NCBI GenBank assembly: GCA_963966185.1
Contig: CAWZYM010000012.1
Location: forward strand, 589,501-653,500
DNA from: Rhabditoides inermis
Taxonomy: Eukaryota; Nematoda; Chromadorea; Rhabditida; Rhabditidae
Direction: 5' to 3'
Length of the DNA stretch: 64,000 bases
Shown here: positions 35,177 to 48,436 of the stretch, in pieces
Numbering within the stretch: position 1 is the first letter of the stretch
Layout: each line of letters opens with the position of its first letter
Program-made: the position numbers and the translations under genes
The notes under the pieces: generated by a model
What the model saw: only the letters and a program-made list of their open reading frames with translations
Database searches by the model: none
Told to the model about the DNA's origin: nothing

Positions 35177-36462
35177 CCTGGAACATCGTACGTGAGTAAT
35201 CGTGCGCACGTGCGCACGTACAGTACGAAGGGTACGGGAAAAGCGTACGTACGTGTTCCACTGATTCCAGGCAATACCAAACAGCAGCATGTGGACTAGG
35301 TGGAAAGTCTCGGTGGCGAGGCAAATCGATACGTACACCTTGCCGACACAACGTATAAAAATTAGTGTCGTGCCGAACATACAACACGGTGTGACAGGTC
35401 GATATCACTCCATATGTGGATAGAGATGGAGAGATGGGGAGAGGGGAGAGACCTGAGAAATCCGCGCCTCGGATTTGTGCCGACCATATTAGCAACCGCG
35501 AAAGCGACTTATGTGACTCACACTTATGTGACGCGACCCGGAAGAGAGAGGGAAAGAAGAAAGAGAGATAGGGGGGGGAGGAGAGAGAGAGGGAGAGGGG
35601 AGAGAGAGAGAGGGAGAGAGAGATACCCACCCTCGCTTCTTCCTCGCCAATCGCACCTCATGTTTGGTGGACACCAGCGGCGGCGTGGCCAGCATGTCTA
35701 CGTCGACGTGCACGCTCACCCGCCCCGCCGGCTCCGCCCACCCACGCCCCGCCCACTCGTCCGATGCTTGCGACACAGCCACGATGATAGAGGAGGGGAG
35801 AGGAGAATGACCAAGGAAGAAGGTGGTGAGGGCATGCTAATCGTTGTTGAAGACGAATTGGCTGAGGAGACGTTCCGTTTTGAAAGAAGAGAGATCAAAC
35901 GTTCGATTTGATAATCGGAATGGAGCCTACGTGAGTTGTGCACGTACTACAAACAGCGTCGCAACGGTTTCAGTGAATTGCATCACGACATCGGAGAGAG
36001 AGAGAGAGAGAGAGAGAGAGACGGGAAGCCAGATGGAGAGACGTCCAACGCGCAAGAAAATTTCCAGCATTTCAGATAGGCAGAGTGAGAGAGAACTCTC
36101 GGTCTGGGAAGCCTCGCACTTCCTGTGCCCTAGAAGGGAGCGACCTCACTTTACTCTCAATCTGGAACGAGAGAGAGGGCGAGAGAGAGAGGAGAGAGAG
36201 AGAGAGTAGACGAGAAAGAGTGCGCAGCGAGTCACAAATGGAAATAGGGAAGCCTTTCCCCGACGGGCATTCGAACTCCGCGATCGGAAAAAGGAGGCGA
36301 GAAGAAATCTCTGTGAGAAAACCACATTCCATAAATGCAAAAGTTTCTTATCAATATGGTGAAGTGGTAATAATATCAAATAATAGATCAGCAAAGATGA
36401 GACACCATGCGGCAAACTGTCTCGATGAATCAACTCTGCGCATAAGCAAATGTGGAGAGAGA

Positions 36463-36509
<47 letters not shown>

Positions 36510-36860
36510 TCAAATACAATCCACATTATCGCATACACGTGGAACCACAAAGCACACAATCACAACATATTTCAAAGCGTACATTAATTGAATGGAACGT
36601 GTCTTATTTATAAGGAACGCCTAAGTGAGAGAGACGCGACTAATCGATCTCACCTCTACTACTGCTCACCTCCCCCTCACTACTGCTACTAAACACACGC
36701 ATGACGTCATTGGAAAAATGACGCAATCCGTGGAAAGCCAGCGTTCCGAAGAAGCAGACGGGGAATCGATGCAGTGCGCAGCAAATTCTGTCCCACACAC
36801 ACACTGCTCCGCGCAGCTTCCAGCCACCCTCGCACCCTCTCGATTCTATTACGCTCTCTC

Positions 36861-36915
<55 letters not shown>

Positions 36916-37078
36916 TAGCATTCCAAAATGCGAATCGCAAACATACAAAAGGCTTTCTTTCCACACCGCCATTCCGCCGACAAATTGATTACGCATTAGG
37001 GAAATGTATTGGAAAAGTGGAGATGAGTACGTGCCCCAGAAGCGTTCCCTCTCTCGACTGAAATCCAATCACCCTCTA

Positions 37079-37142
<64 letters not shown>

Positions 37143-37702
37143 TTTCTTGTCAACTCACTTATGACGCAGGAAAGAAGAGAGAGTTTGGGAGTCTCTTTCT
37201 CGTATTCTTTTTCTTTCTTTCTGTCTTTCTCTCTCTCTCAATTCCTCATATGATATGTGATTCCTATTTGTGGAATAAAAGAGTGAGGAAGAGTACAAAG
37301 CACTTTTTTATCTGACGATGAATGAATACACCAATGAAAATCGTTATGTGATGTCACCTTTTCTACGTGTATCTGTTTACTGTTTGCGGTTCTTTCCTAA
37401 TCCGAAGATTTTAACTCTTCCCCGTTCAAAATGTATCGGCAAAACAATGTCAGAGAAAATTTATCAAATTACAAAAAACATTCAACAACATGCCATAACA
37501 ACAGTCCAACTTGTAACAAATGAGCATGAGTAAATGTGAACAACACAAAGACACGGTAAACAGAAAATCAACAAGCTAACACAATGTCGAGGCATAGAAA
37601 TCTCTACAAAAGATAATAACAACTAGTGTACACAGTATACAGACTGTACTCTAGTAACAACGAGGCAAAGACGTTCGCGGTAGATCGGTCGAGTGAAGTA
37701 GA
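35177..37702. other. Intergenic region rich in GA/CT microsatellites
   Basis: Purine/pyrimidine runs near 35540-35630, 35995-36020, 36160-36210, 36460-36507, 36863-36906 and 37079-37143. Apart from a possible third hexokinase first exon near 35700, no coding sequence is supported. It includes a GCAAACATAC fragment of the palindromic MITE family near 36930. Confidence 0.45.
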
Positions 37703-40700
37703 TCAGCGTCGGATCTTGTCAGGCGCGTTGATGCCGAGGTGAAGCTTCACGTTCATCGCAGCCAGCTCGGCAGTCAGGTAGCGGAACACGCGAGGAACCT
37801 GCAATCAAAATGATAATAACCGTAATCAATTCTTTTCATACTGTACCACTCACCTGGATAAGGTAGATCTCGTCGTCCTTCTCGCATACTCTGCACGTCT
37901 GCTTCTCTGTGAAGTCGACTGCCTGTCCAGAAGCGGCAAGAGCCCTCTTCACTCCCTGCTTGATCACTCGGTTGCTCATGAGACAAGACAGCAGCGAGCC
38001 GCAGCGACGACACGCGTACGCCACATCGCGGTCAGAGCAGTTGAGAAGACGATCCTAGAAGAGCACAATGAAGCAACATGCCATAACCGTCTACAAGACG
38101 CCTACCTGAAGCACGAATGCGGTTCCGTGGGCGATGATGGCGTCACGCTCCATCTCTCCGAATCGGATACCTCCTCCCTTCTTCCTTCCCTTCACCGGCT
38201 GATGTGTCACCGGGTCTATGGGGCCAGTGGAGCGCACTTGGAACTTGTCAGCAATCATGTGACGCAGGCGCTGGTAGTAGACCACTCCGAAGAAGATCTG
38301 AAGACGAGCCATCGGACAGCTGACCCCCCACTCATCCCGAAAGCTGACAACTCACCTGGACCTCCATCTGGCGTCCGTCGACTCCCGAGTACATGGTCTC
38401 GTTACCATAGTAGTTGTACCCAGCAGACTGCAGCAGCTCTCCAAAGTGATTGATGGCCGGGTTCTCCTCGCTGAAGAGAAGAGTCGCTAGTCACTATCCT
38501 CCATCACATCCCTCTCGCACTCACTTGAACACAAAGGGCGACGCGTCGTAGTTGGTGCCGTGCATGGCAGCTGCCTTGCCCGCCATCGACTCGATCATCA
38601 TACCTGAAACACACATACATGTGCATCATGTTCATCTCCTTGCTCATTGTTCTTTTACTCACCGATGGTCATTCGACTGGGGAATCCGTGCGGGTTGAAG
38701 ACAATGTCGGGCACCATTCCACTCTCGCTGAACGGCAGAGACTCGACCGGCCACAGGAACGAGTTGATTCCCTTCTGACCGTGGCGGGACGCAAACTTGT
38801 CGCCAATGATCGGGTTACGCTCGATCCTCCACTGGATGAGTGCGTGCTGCAACGCGAGACGAATCAGATGGAGGCAGTCCAACACTCGACAACTGACCAC
38901 TGCTCCGTCCTTCTCCTGGTCGCTCTGCACCAGTCGCACCAGTCCGCAGTACGCCGGCTCCGCGTAGTGGAACTTGTGCACTCGGTACTGCCCACTCTCC
39001 AGGCACAACGTCGAGTAGTAGGGGTCGTCTGAACATCGATTATCTATAAGACTTGTGATAACAGTTAGACTAACGCTCGAAGTAGCGTCTTCCAGGGATC
39101 GGAAGTCCATCGGGACCAATGCTGGGATGCAATTGGTTGGGATCGACGGCGAACACTTGGCTAGGTCCGCGACGCTTCTCCACCAGGTTGATACTGAAAA
39201 GAACAACAATCAGCATTTAATAACTTACAGGTACGGTATACTCACCGCTCCACCTTGATAACGGTTCCGTGGCAGAGTCCTCGCTGGAACGAGGCGCGGT
39301 TGATGACCATAGCGTCCTCCATGTCGTATCCAGTGTACGAGATGACCGCCACGCACGCGTTCGTTCCAAGAGGGTAGTGCTCCATCTCGTACTTCTCGTA
39401 CGCCTCCAACTTCAACAGCGGCTGCTGAGGGAACTGCAACAAAACATCTATTCAGTTCAGTAACTCAATGCTCACTGTTTTGTCACACCACGCTAAATAT
39501 ATATATATATATATATATATAATTGTTCTTCTATTTCCACGCAGTCTCACCTGCAACTTGTACATCTTGTTGTCTGCTCGCGCGTGCCACGAGTGCACTG
39601 CTGTACCCATCGTCTGCTTACCCATCTGACACTGGTACACGTTGCTGAAAACCAACATCATGAATACAAACTAAACGTTCAATTAACGCCTAAAACGCTC
39701 ACCGAGGAGACTGGTTGTGATCGGGGAAGGGAATGAGGTTTCCGGCAAACGAGAAGAGACACGAGGGATGTAGCTCTTGGTGGAGCGTGACTCCCGGCTC
39801 CGCCTCCTCCGGATCGATCACAATCGAGAGGTACACCTGCTCGAACGTGCCTGCAAAATTATACTCAAATTCAAATCGTATACATAATTCTAATCACCCA
39901 CTCCCACTCACCGACAAACTCAGTCGTGTCCGTGACGAGGTTCCGGACGGGACGAATCATCCTGGCCGGGTCGCTGAGCAAGTACAAACCAGCGTACTGG
40001 GTCTGGACGTTCTTGGGATCGAGCGAGCGTCGCACGAGAGCCACCTCTCCCTGGTAGGGCACCTCTCCTCCTCCGCGCGCCTTGAGAACACGCAGCTGAC
40101 GTTCGATGGCGGCCGCCTTGGCGACGGGGATGTATCCGAGGAAGCGTCCGCACGCCAGCACCGGGTACAGCGCCACCGACGGGTCGCACTGCGCCACCGT
40201 GTCGTGGCCATACATGCCCAGCGAGAGCAGCGTCTCGTGCACGCGAGAAGTGTCCGAGTAGTGAGTCGTGATCTGGCACGAGGCAGTCACTGAAAACAAA
40301 GTCAGTTAAAGCTTATCATACTAAAGTAAACTTACAGTGGTTGAGCAGTCCGCAAGGCGCTCCGTCGGGAGTGTGGACGGGGCAGATGAATCCCCACGCC
40401 TCCGGTCGCAGCTTTCTCACATCGGTTGTTCTCATCTCCATGAAGAACGCTCCTCGATGAATGGCGCGGAAGTGAGAGATGAACCTAAAATTAAAATGTT
40501 AAAATGTGTTGAAATAAACTTAGGATGAAACGCACCTCAGCTGATTAATCCTCTCAGCTATGACGGAGAATCCATTGTTTTGCTGGAGAGCGAGTCCAAG
40601 CTTGGTGACGAGGTTTCCGGTGGCGAGGAAGTACTCCAGACCTCTCGTCAACTCTCCTCCCTTGTGGTTGCCCAGCACTCGCAACAGTTCACTCGACGTC

Positions 40701-42244
40701 AGAGAGAACGAGTCACCCTTCCGTTTCGCTATAAACTCGAGCTTGCGGCGCGCCATGCCCAGGATGTTCTCCATCCTCTCCCTGATGATCAACAGAATGA
40801 TGTGGCCAGAAATCGCCGCCTCCTACAGATAATCACATCGTTATTGTTTTATCACCTTTGTTTATACCTGGAACTGCGGGTTGTCGGGCGTCTCGGGTGC
40901 GCATTCTCCCTTGACGAGAGCGACAAGCTTCTGCGCCATGTAGGCAAGCATATAGAACTTCTCGGTCGCCTCGGCGAGGTGAACACAAACACACTCGTTT
41001 ATGATGAACTGACCGGCAACCTACATGAATAAAACATTTGTGCAAGTCCGTTAACGAAAATATTTGTTAACGCACCTCGTCGTCCTCCCACGGAGCGATC
41101 CTGTCCACTATGGCAACACGGAAACGCGCTCCAATGGCACGCAGCGCGTCCTGGCGAGTGAACACGCCCTCCTCCTGGCACTGGCCGAGCATCGTCAGCA
41201 CGCAGCTGCCGTAGAAGTCGTCGGTGGGGCGACCCTGCCGCAGCTCGCGCGCTATCAACGCGTCGTTCTTGTCCGTCAGACACTTCAGTACGTACATCAG
41301 CGGCAGGTAGAAAATCTCGCGACGGTACTGAAATACACCACAATATTATTGTGATAACAAACATGAAATAACGAAAATACAGACCTGTAGAGCAATCTGC
41401 ATGGTTCCGGTCTCGAGGTAGTGGAGCGTCATCATGACGGCCGTGTGGTTATCCAACACGCTGCGCATCATCACTCCAAACTCGGAGAACAACTTTCCCT
41501 ACAAACGTGGCAGGGTAATAATTGAGTATAGGATCATAGAAGCTACCTTCTCGCGAAACGTCTTCCTGATGAGTGCGATGGGGAAGTTGCGGCGGTTCGC
41601 AATCAGTAGACGAATCACCTTGAAAATTATATGTTACAGAATTTCAAAAAAAATCACCTTCTCACTGCCCTTGCAGACAAAGTATCCTCCTTTCTCTGTC
41701 GGTTCCTCGCCCTCCTTGGTCAGTTGCTTCATGCTCAACCCTTCGAGGTGGCATCTGTTGGAGCGGAGCATGATGGGCACTTGACCAATTACTGTGTCCA
41801 CGGTATCCATACGTTGCCCATTTACATGAATCTAGAATTGACGTTGAGCATAGACAAGTTCAACTTTGTTGCAGGAAACTCACATTGATTCCGACTTTGA
41901 GGTTTCCGCGGTATGTGAGACCACGTTGACGGCATTCTGCAGGCATCAGTTTCATAGAGTCAACAATGGAAGATCCCTGGAACCAACGTTATTACACGTT
42001 TATTTTTTGTAGAAATCTTTGACTCACTCCATCAACAAGCGGCTTCTCGAGGACAGCACCCGTATAACTGAGCTCGACAGCATCACCATTTGGAAGACGA
42101 AACTTTTCTCTTAACAAAAATAGAAAATGTGAAATACTTCCATAGTTGTTCTCACCTCGGTACTGCCTTGGCAGCCCGATCAACTCCATGTTCCGCGAGG
42201 TAGTTGAAAGACTCGACGTGGTAAGACGCGACGTCACACTCCAT
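37703..42244 (-). CDS. rpoa-2: DNA-directed RNA polymerase I subunit RPA2
   Basis: Twenty-two exons join in frame to 1129 residues, from [20 protein letters not shown] at 42244 to NAPDKIRR and TGA at 37703. Main exons: 42244-42156, 42109-42028, 41976-41884, 41831-41658, 41618-41547, 41498-41385, 41327-41076, 41020-40868, 40822-40536, 40484-40336, 40289-39912, 39850-39703, 39644-39551, 39433-39246, 39193-39075, 39028-38898, 38846-38663, 38603-38525, 38470-38356, 38297-38106, 38054-37854, 37798-37703. It is the second-largest subunit of Pol I, which makes rRNA in the nucleolus. Landmarks: [55 protein letters not shown] and the C-terminal zinc site CRRC...[13 protein letters not shown] and APCGLLNH point to Pol I rather than Pol II or III. 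Length is close to the human protein. Confidence 0.96.
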
Positions 42245-42922
42245 TTTCGATTAACACCGGAGGAAGGTGGAGGACGGAATTCTATTAAAACAAGTATAAA
42301 TTCATTGATGTTGGAATCATATCGTAAAAGTTCGAATTGAGCGATAAAAAATCTCATTTTGTGGTCATTATACCAACATTTCGTGTTGAACAGGCTACAT
42401 CGTATAGTCACTCACACATCACGTCATATCAAACACAGTTTGACAAAAACAACAAGAAGAAAAAAACTAAAATGTGGGACTTTCGAATTAAAATGGAGGA
42501 AGCTCCGCCCACATTTTGTTGCACAGATGTTGCGGTATATCCCAGCAGATGACGGTAAATTCCTTTTGTATCCTGAAAGAAAGAAAAACACAAACAACTT
42601 AATTTGAAAAATTTTCTTCAATAACACACATAAATCCAACCGTGTCTGCTCTACCACTCTCTCGCCCGCTCTCTCTCCGACACCTACATCACACTTTGCT
42701 TTATCCCAACATATTTCATCCAAACCCGCATGCATAGTATACATGTATACATATACATGTAGACGTATAGTATACAAGATGATGGGTGCAAAAAGGTCAC
42801 ATGCATACAATTCCCTCCACTCACTCATCCCCCGAGAGTCAATCAAGTCTGCGTGTCTTTGTGTGTGACCGATCGAGTAGAGTGACACACAGCGTTGCGC
42901 AACCATCTCTCTCCTCCCACCC

Positions 42923-42971
<49 letters not shown>

Positions 42972-43111
42972 CACTGTTGCGACATCTACCAGAAACAATA
43001 TTTACACAAACACACACGCACACGCAAAAATTACATAAAACATACGGCTACCGGCATAGAGGGGGGACAATGTACAAGACTGTCTACATTCTGTGAGTGA
43101 TCATGAGATGT

Positions 43112-43314
43112 CTACTTTCCAGCGGCTAGAATCGAGGCGAGCGTGCCCTCCGCACTGGTCTCTTCTTTCACTGCAGGAAGATTGGAGGAAGCAGTCGTCT
43201 GCAGCTGGCTGAGCATCATCGCATTCAGCTGTGTCAGCTCGGCACGGAGAAGAGAGATCTGCGACTGGAGCTGCGCGTTTTCCACTTCCAGAACCTGAAG
43301 ATCATTTGATGAAT

Positions 43315-43359
<45 letters not shown>

Positions 43360-45107
43360 ACGCACCTCCATCTTGCTGCGGTTCTCCACCTCCCTCTTGC
43401 GGCGCACCTCGCGCGAGCGACGCGCCGAGTCGTTGTTGCGACGGCGACGCTCCAGGTAGTCGTTCTGGAAAGGAGCCATCTCTCTCTCTCTCTCTCTCCC
43501 TCTTCTCCCTCTCTCTCTCCCCCCCCCCCTCTCTCTCTTTCTCTCTCTCTTTTTCTCACTCACCGACTCCTTGTCATACGGCTTTCTCGGTGAGCTGGCA
43601 GCGGACACCGATGACTCGCACCCGGACATGGTCGACAGCGGCCGCTTCGGAATGCTGCAACATTCATTTCAATAAAAATTGGTCAGTGATCCCATACAGT
43701 CAGTTTGAAATCCCATTTTCGACTCACTGGATTTTTTCAATGGCTATTCACAAGTCTTTGGATACCGTAACACCGTATCTCACTCAATTCTTCGAGAACA
43801 TCGAGAACACTCTGCATCCATCACTCACTTGATGCCTTTCATAGTCAGACAGCCAAAAACTGGATCCCGAAACTTACTACTCACTCAATTCGAGAAGAAC
43901 ATGCATTCAGTGACGGTAGCACTTAGCACTACCGTAATTTGCCGATAAACATTCCTCATTCGCCACTCACGGGATGCTTTCCAAAGTCAGCCAGCCAAAT
44001 ACCTGGATCCCGAAACTTACTACTCACTCAATTCGAGAAAAAAAAACATTCATTCGGTTACGGTAGCACTACCGCAACACCGTACAGATAAACATTCCTC
44101 ATTCGCCACTTACTTGGTGCTTCTCATAGTCAGACAGCCAAATCACTGGATACCGTAACACCGCAACTTACTCAATCCGAGAAGAACACTCTGCATCCAC
44201 CACTCACATGATGCTTTTCAATGTCAGCCAGCTAAATCACTGGATACCAAAACAACGTAACTTACTCGATTCCAAAAGAACGCTCTTCATTCGCATCTCA
44301 CGGGATGCCTTTCAGCCAGCCAGTTCACTGGACACTCACTTGATGCTCTTCAGGGGGGACGCGAGATCCGTTGCGGTGGCGGGCGCGGGCTCGGCCTCCC
44401 TGGGCTCCGGACCGGCTCTATCCAGTCCGCCCTTGTGTAGGGCGAGCATCGCCTGCAGCTGCATCAACATCATCGGCTGCAGCATCGGCGGCAGCAGCGG
44501 AGGCAGCAGCGCGGTCTGAATGGAGGAATTCACTCCAATCTTTTTTGAAACAGGCCCTTCCTTCAGAAGTAGAGAGTTCATGGGAGTTTGAATTTGGTAG
44601 CATTCACTCTTCTATAGTAGTCAGCATCTTAGTAACGCATTGTTCGCTTTTCGAGGACAGGGACGGCCACAAACGGCACACAACCAACAACTACGGAACG
44701 ACGGGAGAAAAGCTCACCTCGGGTACGACCGACTGGAAGGCGGAGAGAGCGGGTACGCGCAGAGGCAGCTCAGCCTCGCTCTCTCCCGACGGGGAGTGGT
44801 TCTCCACAGAAGACGAGACAGAAGAGGACACGGACGACTGGCGGGGAATGATCAGGGGCAGCGGCGACACCTGAAAGTATCCAATCCACATCGAGTACAG
44901 TGATTTCGTTTTGTACGTGTCATAATCAGGTTTGCGATTCCAAGTAAACATTTGAATTGAATTGACTGAATTGTTGGAGTACAGTGGACAGATGGTTGTT
45001 CTGCGCTCGGAATAGCAGTCCAGAAAACAGCAACTAACAACATTGTGAAATCTTACCGCATCGCTGTGCTCGGTGCCCACCATCGCAGACTTCGAATCGC
45101 ACTCCAT
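43112..45107 (-). CDS. bZIP transcription factor
   Basis: Six exons join in frame to 250 residues: 45107-45057, 44870-44718, 44515-44340, 43654-43564, 43464-43366, 43294-43112 (TAG). The basic region YLERRRRNNDSARRSREVRR has the invariant Asn and Arg of bZIP proteins and is followed by a leucine zipper (VLEVENAQLQSQISLLRAEL). The basic region resembles the PAR/CES-2/NFIL3 type, but the zipper start differs, so the subfamily is left open. The N-terminal part is Ser/Pro-rich with a Met/Leu-rich stretch (LLPPLLPPMLQPMM) that could be an activation region. Nuclear DNA binding as a dimer is expected. The ATG follows an acceptor-like TTATAG, consistent with SL trans-splicing. Confidence 0.88.
43730..44339. 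repeat. Degenerate tandem repeat in bZIP intron carrying copies of the splice donor
   Basis: A unit of about 100-140 bases (CACTCAC-TTGATGC-TTTCA, CAGCCAGCC, CACTGGATACCGTAAC, CTCAATTCGAGAA) recurs about five times between 43829 and 44340. The last unit merges into the real exon end (CACTCACTTGATGCTCTTC at 44332-44350), so each repeat contains a reversed copy of the exon 3 donor region. Confidence 0.7.
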
Positions 45108-45743
45108 CTATAACCAACGCAAAATGAGTACGCAAACTGCACAAGACAATAGCGCGAGTACACGAGGCAACCACAGTCAGCAAGTCACGAAAAAAGAGGA
45201 GAGCAGAATACAATAGGAGACCGTCTGGCAGACTGTCGTGAGTGCAACAGGCCCTCCCCTCCAATCCAAACAATGCGCGCGCACGGCGAACGACTCTCAT
45301 CCCGCGGGTCACCGGGGGTCACATTCAAATTCCACGCTCCGCCCCCTGGGTGCATAGGTATGCTAATCTAGCCACGGTGACCTCCCTGACCTTTGCCGAC
45401 TGCCGCGTTGCGATAGCTTGCGCAACGAATCACCACAGGCGGAGAGTGTAAATGGGAAAGAAGCGGGAGTGGGTGAGAGGGGGGGGGGGAGATCCAATTG
45501 ACCGCACACCGCTATAATAACAGAGCATTCCACGACTCGCATATGGCAGATTTTCAAATCGGAGACAATGGATAAAACGCGACAACCCTGATCGAGCTAC
45601 TATCATTATGCCCATCTTGTATTATGACAGTTACATCACCCCGGTCATCATACCCATAAAGATCTGAGGGAGGAAGAGAGGAAGAGAGGAAGAGAGGAAG
45701 AGAGGAAGAGGGAGAGAGAGAGAGTGAGAGAGAGACGAAGATA

Positions 45744-45779
<36 letters not shown>

Positions 45780-45834
45780 GGGAGAGAGAGAGGAAGAGAG
45801 AGAGACGAAGAGAGAGAGAGAGACGAAGAGTGGA

Positions 45835-45891
<57 letters not shown>

Positions 45892-46331
45892 ATGCGAATC
45901 ACACTAAAAACGACACAGGCACCCCCTGCACACGACACCCTCTCATTACGGAATCGTCTACTCTTGAACATCAAAGCCGGCGCCCGGCTGCTATTACCAC
46001 GGATTACGGTAGGGTTACGGTGGATTACGGTGAGCACACATTACGTCCTCACCTGGTCAAACCTAGACTGCGCATTGAGACACAAAGAGCCACAGTAACG
46101 TCCTCATCTCGCCACTTCCGGTGACCGTCAAACGCTTTTCATTTATGGCCGCTTTGAGAGACAGAGCCTCAAACTTTTACGATCTGCACTCTTCTTTCGC
46201 ATGGGATTTCACAACTCAAAATAAAACTCTCTTCATTACATTTACATGAAAAAACACACATACATATCGAGTAGAGCAGACCAGTAGAAGAGTACACATA
46301 TACCGAGGGGCGTGGTCAAAGGGGGCGGGGC
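45108..46331. other. Intergenic, with long GA tract 45663-45886
   Basis: No supported exon. The (GA)n/(GGAA)n tract is about 220 bases long. The first part probably includes promoter sequence for the bZIP gene. Confidence 0.5.
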
Positions 46332-47477
46332 TTAGTGCGGGATGTGCTCCTTGTCGAAGATGTACTCGCCCATGCCGGGGCCGAGGCGCTTGAGGTTCGT
46401 GCAGAATCCAGCAATCTCGCGAATCGACTCCACCTGAACACAAGGCTGACACACACAAGATAGAAGATGATTGCGTATCTACTACTATACACAGACAAAG
46501 TGCACTAGACTAGATCTACTATCCTACCGCGTAAGCACTGTTATGTTTTTTTATGATGCTCAGGTTTAGTACTACTCACGGTAAGTACTCAACACGGTAA
46601 TAAACTAAGGTAAAGGTGAAGGTATTCCACCGATTCAAGAGATTCACTCTGCGGAGGGGTAATAAACTATTAACTATTATTACTCTACCACTACAAGCCG
46701 CTGAGAGACTGACTCAATCCACGTAACACATTCGCGTATATTTTTCTTATCATAGGTATCGCTTAGCGCTATTTCCCACAACGTTGCATACCTTCCTCTC
46801 ACTCTCCGAACCATACAACCTACAGTGTCCCAACCACTTTTCCAGCGCGATCAAACTACAATCTACAAACTCCACGCACCTGCTCGGTGAGGTACTCTCC
46901 CTCGATAAAGTCCGTCATCTGGGCGTCGTTCGAAGTGGAGGCTGCCGCGTGCAACGCGAGCAGAGACTCGTTGTTGAACTTCTCCAGCGTCAGGGCAGCC
47001 TGCAGACCTCTCCCTCTATCCTCCTCCTCTCTCTCTCTCCCTCTCTCTCTCTCTCTACCTGGAATGCCTCGGCGCACGTGCCCCACTCGTCCTTCTCTGG
47101 TTTGCTGATCGGCTGCAGCACGCAGCGTCCGCCGCGCAAGTTCTGGAACTTCATCAGCTTCACCGCGTGCTCGCGCTCCTCGTCGCTGAAAGTACCGTAT
47201 GCCTAACAGCAAAGTACCGTAACCCTCATGGAGTACTGTAACTCGAAGTACCGTACCCACCTCTGCTTCTTGAACCAGGCGCTCACGTTGGCGAGCGCCA
47301 CATCGTCCCGATCAAAGTACATGGACATCGAGAGGTACACGTACGAGGCGTACAGCTCGATGTTCACCTGTGACAGTAAATCGATAATCAATCGATAATC
47401 AATCAACGTACCTGCTTGTTGACGGCCGACTCGACGTCCTGCGAGTAGTTCTGGCGCACCTGCGAGACGGTCGACAT
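46332..47477 (-). CDS. Ferritin heavy-chain type
   Basis: Five exons join in frame to 173 residues: 47477-47412, 47367-47261, 47185-47059, 46999-46880, 46433-46332 (TAA). It stores iron in a 24-subunit cytosolic shell and oxidises Fe(II). The ferroxidase residues are visible: Glu and Tyr in [13 protein letters not shown], Glu-Glu..His in [11 protein letters not shown], Glu in LEKFNN and Gln in EYLTEQV. There is no signal peptide, so it matches the cytosolic FTN-1/FTN-2 type. I saw no iron-responsive element in the short 5' leader; nematode ferritins are known to be regulated by transcription instead. A GATA-like AGATAAGG lies upstream near 47818. Confidence 0.95.
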
Positions 47478-48322
47478 GGCGCGGACTCTGCAGCGTAAAT
47501 CGATAAATCAATACCGATCGATAGGAGCACCCGGGCGTGCGCACGACTGCAACGGGTGCGAGCGAGTGAGGGCGGAGGATAGTGCGAGAGAGGGAGAGGA
47601 GCGACCGAGCAGCCATCGCCAAGCGACAACGAATGGCAGACGGAACGAGGAGAGGGGAAAAGAGACGGGGCTGGCAAATGGCGGGGCCTACCAACTACTG
47701 CACGAATATCAATCAACAAAGGGGGTCATGAATGCGCTGATACCGCGGCGCGAGAGAGTGTGTCGCGCGGAGAGAGCGCCCATACCGCACTCTCGAAAAC
47801 AACATATCTGTTGATCAGATAAGGATAAATATTCTGCAACCAGTGCATTTACCACGCACATACACACACGCCATCCTTCAGAATACGCTACATCACTTTC
47901 CAAACAGTACTTGATCTCGAAAAAATATATGTGAAACAAACATACCAAACCATACTACCTATACAATATGAAAACGTCTGAGCATGCTATTGTGACTGAG
48001 CAGGTGTGGATCAAGTAGCAGTCAGCCTATCGAAGCTGCTTTCGCAAGCTCTTTTATATAAAACACTAGAAACATGACCGAACATCGTAGGCCCGCACCT
48101 CTGCACCGAGCAGCTACATTTAGCAACATAATTTTGTGCAGCACTTGATATCGCACTCCTTACCCAGTCACACAACCCAATCAGTCGAAATATAGCATTA
48201 TAACTCCGCTGCGGTACGTCATAACGCTAATTTTAAGTCAAATGTAACCGTGAACGCAAAGATTGAGGACAGGACATACCTCGCGCTCTTGTGCATTGGC
48301 GGGATGTTCTCCTCGTTCTCAC
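47478..48322. other. Ferritin upstream region, no gene seen
   Basis: Contains the ferritin 5' leader and presumably its promoter. A diverged MITE fragment (GTAGCAGTCAGCCTATCGAAG) starts near 48018. No supported exon. Confidence 0.4.
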
Positions 48323-48436
48323 CTCGCGCAGCTCTCGACGGAGACGCGCCGGCGCCAGCACCTCGCACGCGCGCCGACTTCTCTCCCAGTCCGCTCGCGA
48401 GATCCGGAGACGGGTCGATCCCGTCCCTCCCGACAT
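48323..48436 (-). pseudogene. Orphan first exon of the 49-64 kb gene family
   Basis: ATG at 48436 opens MSGGTGSTRLRISRADWERS, ending in a GTGAGA donor after 38 codons. It is paralogous to the first exon at 62846-62724 (MSGETGSTRLRISRAELDRN). It is preceded by a TTGTGTAG acceptor-like sequence. No further exons of the family are found between it and the ferritin gene, so it looks like a stranded copy made by the 1.3-kb duplication. Confidence 0.55.

Noticed and set aside
43829..44339. Possible array of small RNA genes
   Set aside because: Units follow the bZIP splice donor and lack conserved hairpins or Pol III signals.
46332..47560. Iron-responsive element in the ferritin leader
   Set aside because: No CAGUGN loop with a suitable stem was seen upstream of 47477; nematode ferritins lack it.
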